From positions 310,001 through 374,000 of the forward strand of contig NZ_BMPD01000004.1 of assembly GCF_014647415.1 (NCBI RefSeq): DNA of 64,000 nt. Direction: 5' to 3'. The notes below the pieces were generated by a model. The model was not told where the DNA came from. It saw nothing but the letters and a program-made list of their open reading frames with translations, and ran no database searches. Position 1 is the stretch's first letter; each line of letters opens with the position of its first letter. Positions 61,833 through 64,000 of this stretch are shown in pieces. A program made the translations under genes and the position numbers. Origin of the DNA: Haloarcula sebkhae (GTDB taxonomy: Archaea; Halobacteriota; Halobacteria; Halobacteriales; Haloarculaceae).

Positions 61833-62411
61833 ATGAGCCATATGGAAATCGAACTGGAAATTAACGATGTGGAACGGACGGTCGAAGCGTCGAAGTCCGA
61901 TTCGCTTCTCGATGTCCTTCGACGGAACGGGTACACCGGCGCGAAGCGGGGATGCGACACTGGCGCGTGCGGCTTCTGTACGGTGCACGTCGACGGCGAG
62001 CCAGTGAAGTCCTGCGTCGAACCGGTGACGAAAGTACGGGACGCATCCGTCAGGACAATCGAAGGCCTGGGCGAACAGGACGACCTGCATCCGGTGCAAC
62101 AGGCATTCGTCGACAACACTGCGCTGCAGTGTGGGTTTTGTATTCCGGGGATGATCATGCGCTCGACGGCGCTACTGGAGACGAATCCGAACCCAACCGA
62201 ACAGGAGGTCCGGGAAGCCCTGTCGGACAACCTCTGTCGGTGTACTGGCTATAAGAAAATCGTTGAAGCAGTGCTAGACGCCGCCGAACGGATGAACAGC
62301 GACACAGCCGTCGCCGCCGACGGTGGGCAGGCAGTCGATGGCGACGGCGGGGCCGGTGCTGGGACCGAGTGTTCACTCGGCGGATGCGATTGCATGGAGG
62401 GCGACCAGTGA
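61833..62411 (+). CDS. Xanthine dehydrogenase-type 2Fe-2S small subunit (copy 2)
   Basis: The protein has 192 residues from ATG 61833 (MSHMEIELEINDVERTVEAS); ATG 61842 is an alternative. The first cluster loop GAKRGCDTGACGFCTVHVDG with VKSCV is complete, unlike copy 1. The second cluster has LQCGFCIPGMIMRST and NLCRCTGYKKIVEAV. A C-terminal extension ends in a cysteine-rich tail (ECSLGGCDCMEGDQ), as in copy 1. It is followed at once by its large subunit, whose GTG overlaps the stop as GTGA. Confidence 0.9.
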   Translation: MSHMEIELEINDVERTVEASKSDSLLDVLRRNGYTGAKRGCDTGACGFCTVHVDGEPVKSCVEPVTKVRDASVRTIEGLGEQDDLHPVQQAFVDNTALQCGFCIPGMIMRSTALLETNPNPTEQEVREALSDNLCRCTGYKKIVEAVLDAAERMNSDTAVAADGGQAVDGDGGAGAGTECSLGGCDCMEGDQ

Positions 62412-64000
62412 GCGATTCCGACCGGGTGCGGAAGACGAGCAAGCAACCAGAGGGGACGGAGAGGAAAGAACCGGACCCAACCGAAGCCGACAGAGAGTCA
62501 GCGACGGGCGCGGCACGCGAACCCGACCGCAAGCCCGAATCGGAGCGCGACGCCATCTCAGTGGACGAGGAGAAAGACGACGCACGGAAAATCGTCACCG
62601 GGCAAGCCCGCTACACAGCGGACTACCGTGACCGGTTTCCGGACCTCGCCCACGGGAGGGTCGTTCGAAGCGACATCGCCCACGGATACGTCGAGTCGGT
62701 CGACACGAGCGCCGCCGAGGCGATGGACGGCGTCGACGCCGTCATCACGCCGTTCGACGACGTGGTTCCGGACAAGCTGTACTCCAGTTCGGGCCAGTCC
62801 TATCCCGAGCCGAGCCCGTGGGATCTGAAGGTGTTGCGCGAACACGTTCGTTTCGTCGGCGACCCGGTCGCCGCCGTGGCGGCTGACGACCCGGAAACAG
62901 CTGACCGTGCCGCACGCAAAATCGAAGTCGAGTACCGGGAACTGGACGCCGTCTTCGACCCCGAGGAAGCCTTCGGCGAGGACGCGCCACAACTGTTCGA
63001 GGCTGATGACGTAGAAAACAAGCAGTCAGGCGCGGACTACAGCCAAAACCTCGAATCACACTTCGAGGGGGAACTCGGTGACGTGGACGCGGAATTTGAA
63101 CAGGCGAGCGACGACGAGGAGCGATACGTCATTGAGACGGAGTGGGAAACGCCGTACCAGTCCCACTGCGTCCCGGAACCGCACACGACCATCGCCTACA
63201 CGGACGAGGACGACCGGCACACGTTCATCACGGCGACACAGGTCCCCTTCCACACCCGCCGCCAGATAGCGCACCTGTTCGACGTGCCCATCCGCAACGT
63301 GCGGGTGAAGAAACCCCGCATCGGCGCAGGGTTCGGGTCGAAACAGGAGATGGCAATCGAGCCGATAACATTCGCACTGCATCTAGCGGCTGACCGGCCA
63401 GTCAAACTGGAGATGAGCCGTCAGGAGGAGTTCACCGCGCTTCGCTTTCGACACCCGATGCAGATGCAGATGCGGACCGCAGTGACGGACGACGGCGATA
63501 TCGAGGCGATGGACCTCTACACGCTGTCGAACTCGGGGGCCTACGGTACCCACGGCATGACCGTCGCGAACAACGTCGGAACGAAGCCGCTTCCACTCTA
63601 TCCCCGCGTCCCGAACGTCCGTTTTTCGGGGGATGTGGTCCACACGAACCTCCCGATGGGGGCGGCTATGCGGGGCTACGGCGCGCCACAGGGACATTTC
63701 GCCGTCGAAGCGCACATGGATGAGGTAGCCCGCCACCTCGGCTTCGACCCGATCGAGTTCCGCCTGCAGAACGCGGTCCGCGAGGGTGACCTCGACCGGA
63801 GCGTCGCGATTCTGAAAGACGGTGACCGGTTCACCCGGGAGATTCGCTCGTGTGGCATCCGCGAATGTGTCGATCGTGGGAAGGAAGCCATCGGCTACGA
63901 CGGCATCGAACAACCCGACGAAGACCATCGCAAGCGCGGGGTCGGAATGGCGCTCATCGCCCAGGGAAGCGGCGTCGCCGGGAAGGAACTCGGCGCGGCA
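62408..64000 (+). CDS. Xanthine dehydrogenase-type molybdenum large subunit (copy 2), 3' end outside window
   Basis: The gene starts with GTG 62408 overlapping the small-subunit stop and is open to the right edge, giving 531 residues. An acidic, charged extension of about 60 residues precedes KIVTGQARYTADYRDRFPDL. Conserved blocks are GAGFGSKQEMAIEPI, NVGTKPLPLYPRVPNVRFSG, and GAAMRGYGAPQGHFAVEAH. The substrate-channel segment reads YQSHCVPEPHTTIAY, with the P-E-P-H form common in aldehyde oxidase-like members, where copy 1 has RQSHANVEKHTSLAY. The two large subunits therefore probably differ in substrate. The catalytic glutamate lies beyond the edge. Confidence 0.9.
   Translation, partial: MSDSDRVRKTSKQPEGTERKEPDPTEADRESATGAAREPDRKPESERDAISVDEEKDDARKIVTGQARYTADYRDRFPDLAHGRVVRSDIAHGYVESVDTSAAEAMDGVDAVITPFDDVVPDKLYSSSGQSYPEPSPWDLKVLREHVRFVGDPVAAVAADDPETADRAARKIEVEYRELDAVFDPEEAFGEDAPQLFEADDVENKQSGADYSQNLESHFEGELGDVDAEFEQASDDEERYVIETEWETPYQSHCVPEPHTTIAYTDEDDRHTFITATQVPFHTRRQIAHLFDVPIRNVRVKKPRIGAGFGSKQEMAIEPITFALHLAADRPVKLEMSRQEEFTALRFRHPMQMQMRTAVTDDGDIEAMDLYTLSNSGAYGTHGMTVANNVGTKPLPLYPRVPNVRFSGDVVHTNLPMGAAMRGYGAPQGHFAVEAHMDEVARHLGFDPIEFRLQNAVREGDLDRSVAILKDGDRFTREIRSCGIRECVDRGKEAIGYDGIEQPDEDHRKRGVGMALIAQGSGVAGKELGAA

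Overview
The window is haloarchaeal chromosomal DNA. It has high GC, strongly acidic proteins, twin-arginine lipoprotein signals (RR followed by LAGC), many GTG starts at overlapping gene junctions, promoters that look leaderless, and TATA boxes instead of -35/-10 elements. The families present (HTH_10 regulators, small CPxCG zinc proteins, LldP with an FAD/Fe-S lactate dehydrogenase) fit Haloarcula or a close relative; the genus is an inference.

Layout. 1-14 kb is a patchwork of single genes: the end of a MATE exporter, methyltransferases, an AIM24 protein, a Tat-exported hydrolase, a cupin, a luciferase-like oxidoreductase, an aldo/keto reductase, a zinc alcohol dehydrogenase and a membrane phosphoesterase. 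It includes a chimeric gene at about 10.0-11.2 kb in which a broken methyltransferase runs in frame into an M48 peptidase. 14.0-16.8 kb is a small operon of a winged-helix regulator, an Nramp-related transporter and an unknown protein, with a perfect inverted repeat just before the regulator start. 16.8-21.7 kb is a lactate-use operon (permease, then FAD/Fe-S dehydrogenase). 22-26 kb has a ThuA-like protein, a decayed HTH_10 regulator, a flavoprotein, a second zinc dehydrogenase and a tiny zinc protein. 26.1-30.6 kb is an iron/siderophore ABC uptake locus with two DtxR-type palindromes placed identically before the start codons. 30.7-41.8 kb is accessory: a relic toxin-antitoxin pair, a carotenoid oxygenase, a transporter, zinc-ribbon proteins, and a striking fusion of hemerythrin with an acyl-CoA-synthetase-like domain that has lost its catalytic motifs. 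AT-rich flanks surround two unknown regulatory-looking genes at 39.4-41.8 kb.

41.8-64.0 kb is one functional block for purine/nucleoside uptake and breakdown. It holds a nucleoside-type BMP ABC transporter with two tandem binding proteins, an NCS2 xanthine/uracil-type permease, two pairs of xanthine-dehydrogenase-like small and large subunits, an SsnA-like amidohydrolase, an allantoinase/dihydropyrimidinase, an M20 allantoate/N-carbamoyl hydrolase, a D-aminoacylase-like enzyme, a threonine-synthase-like PLP enzyme and a luciferase-like oxidoreductase. The set resembles the bacterial ssnA-hyuA-ygeX-ygeY-xdhD-ygfU region linked to uricase-independent purine degradation. No uricase or FAD subunit is seen before the window ends. 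A 15-bp sequence occurs exactly twice and in weaker form at several other promoters of the block, which suggests a dedicated regulator.

No rRNA, tRNA, CRISPR array or intact insertion sequence was recognised.
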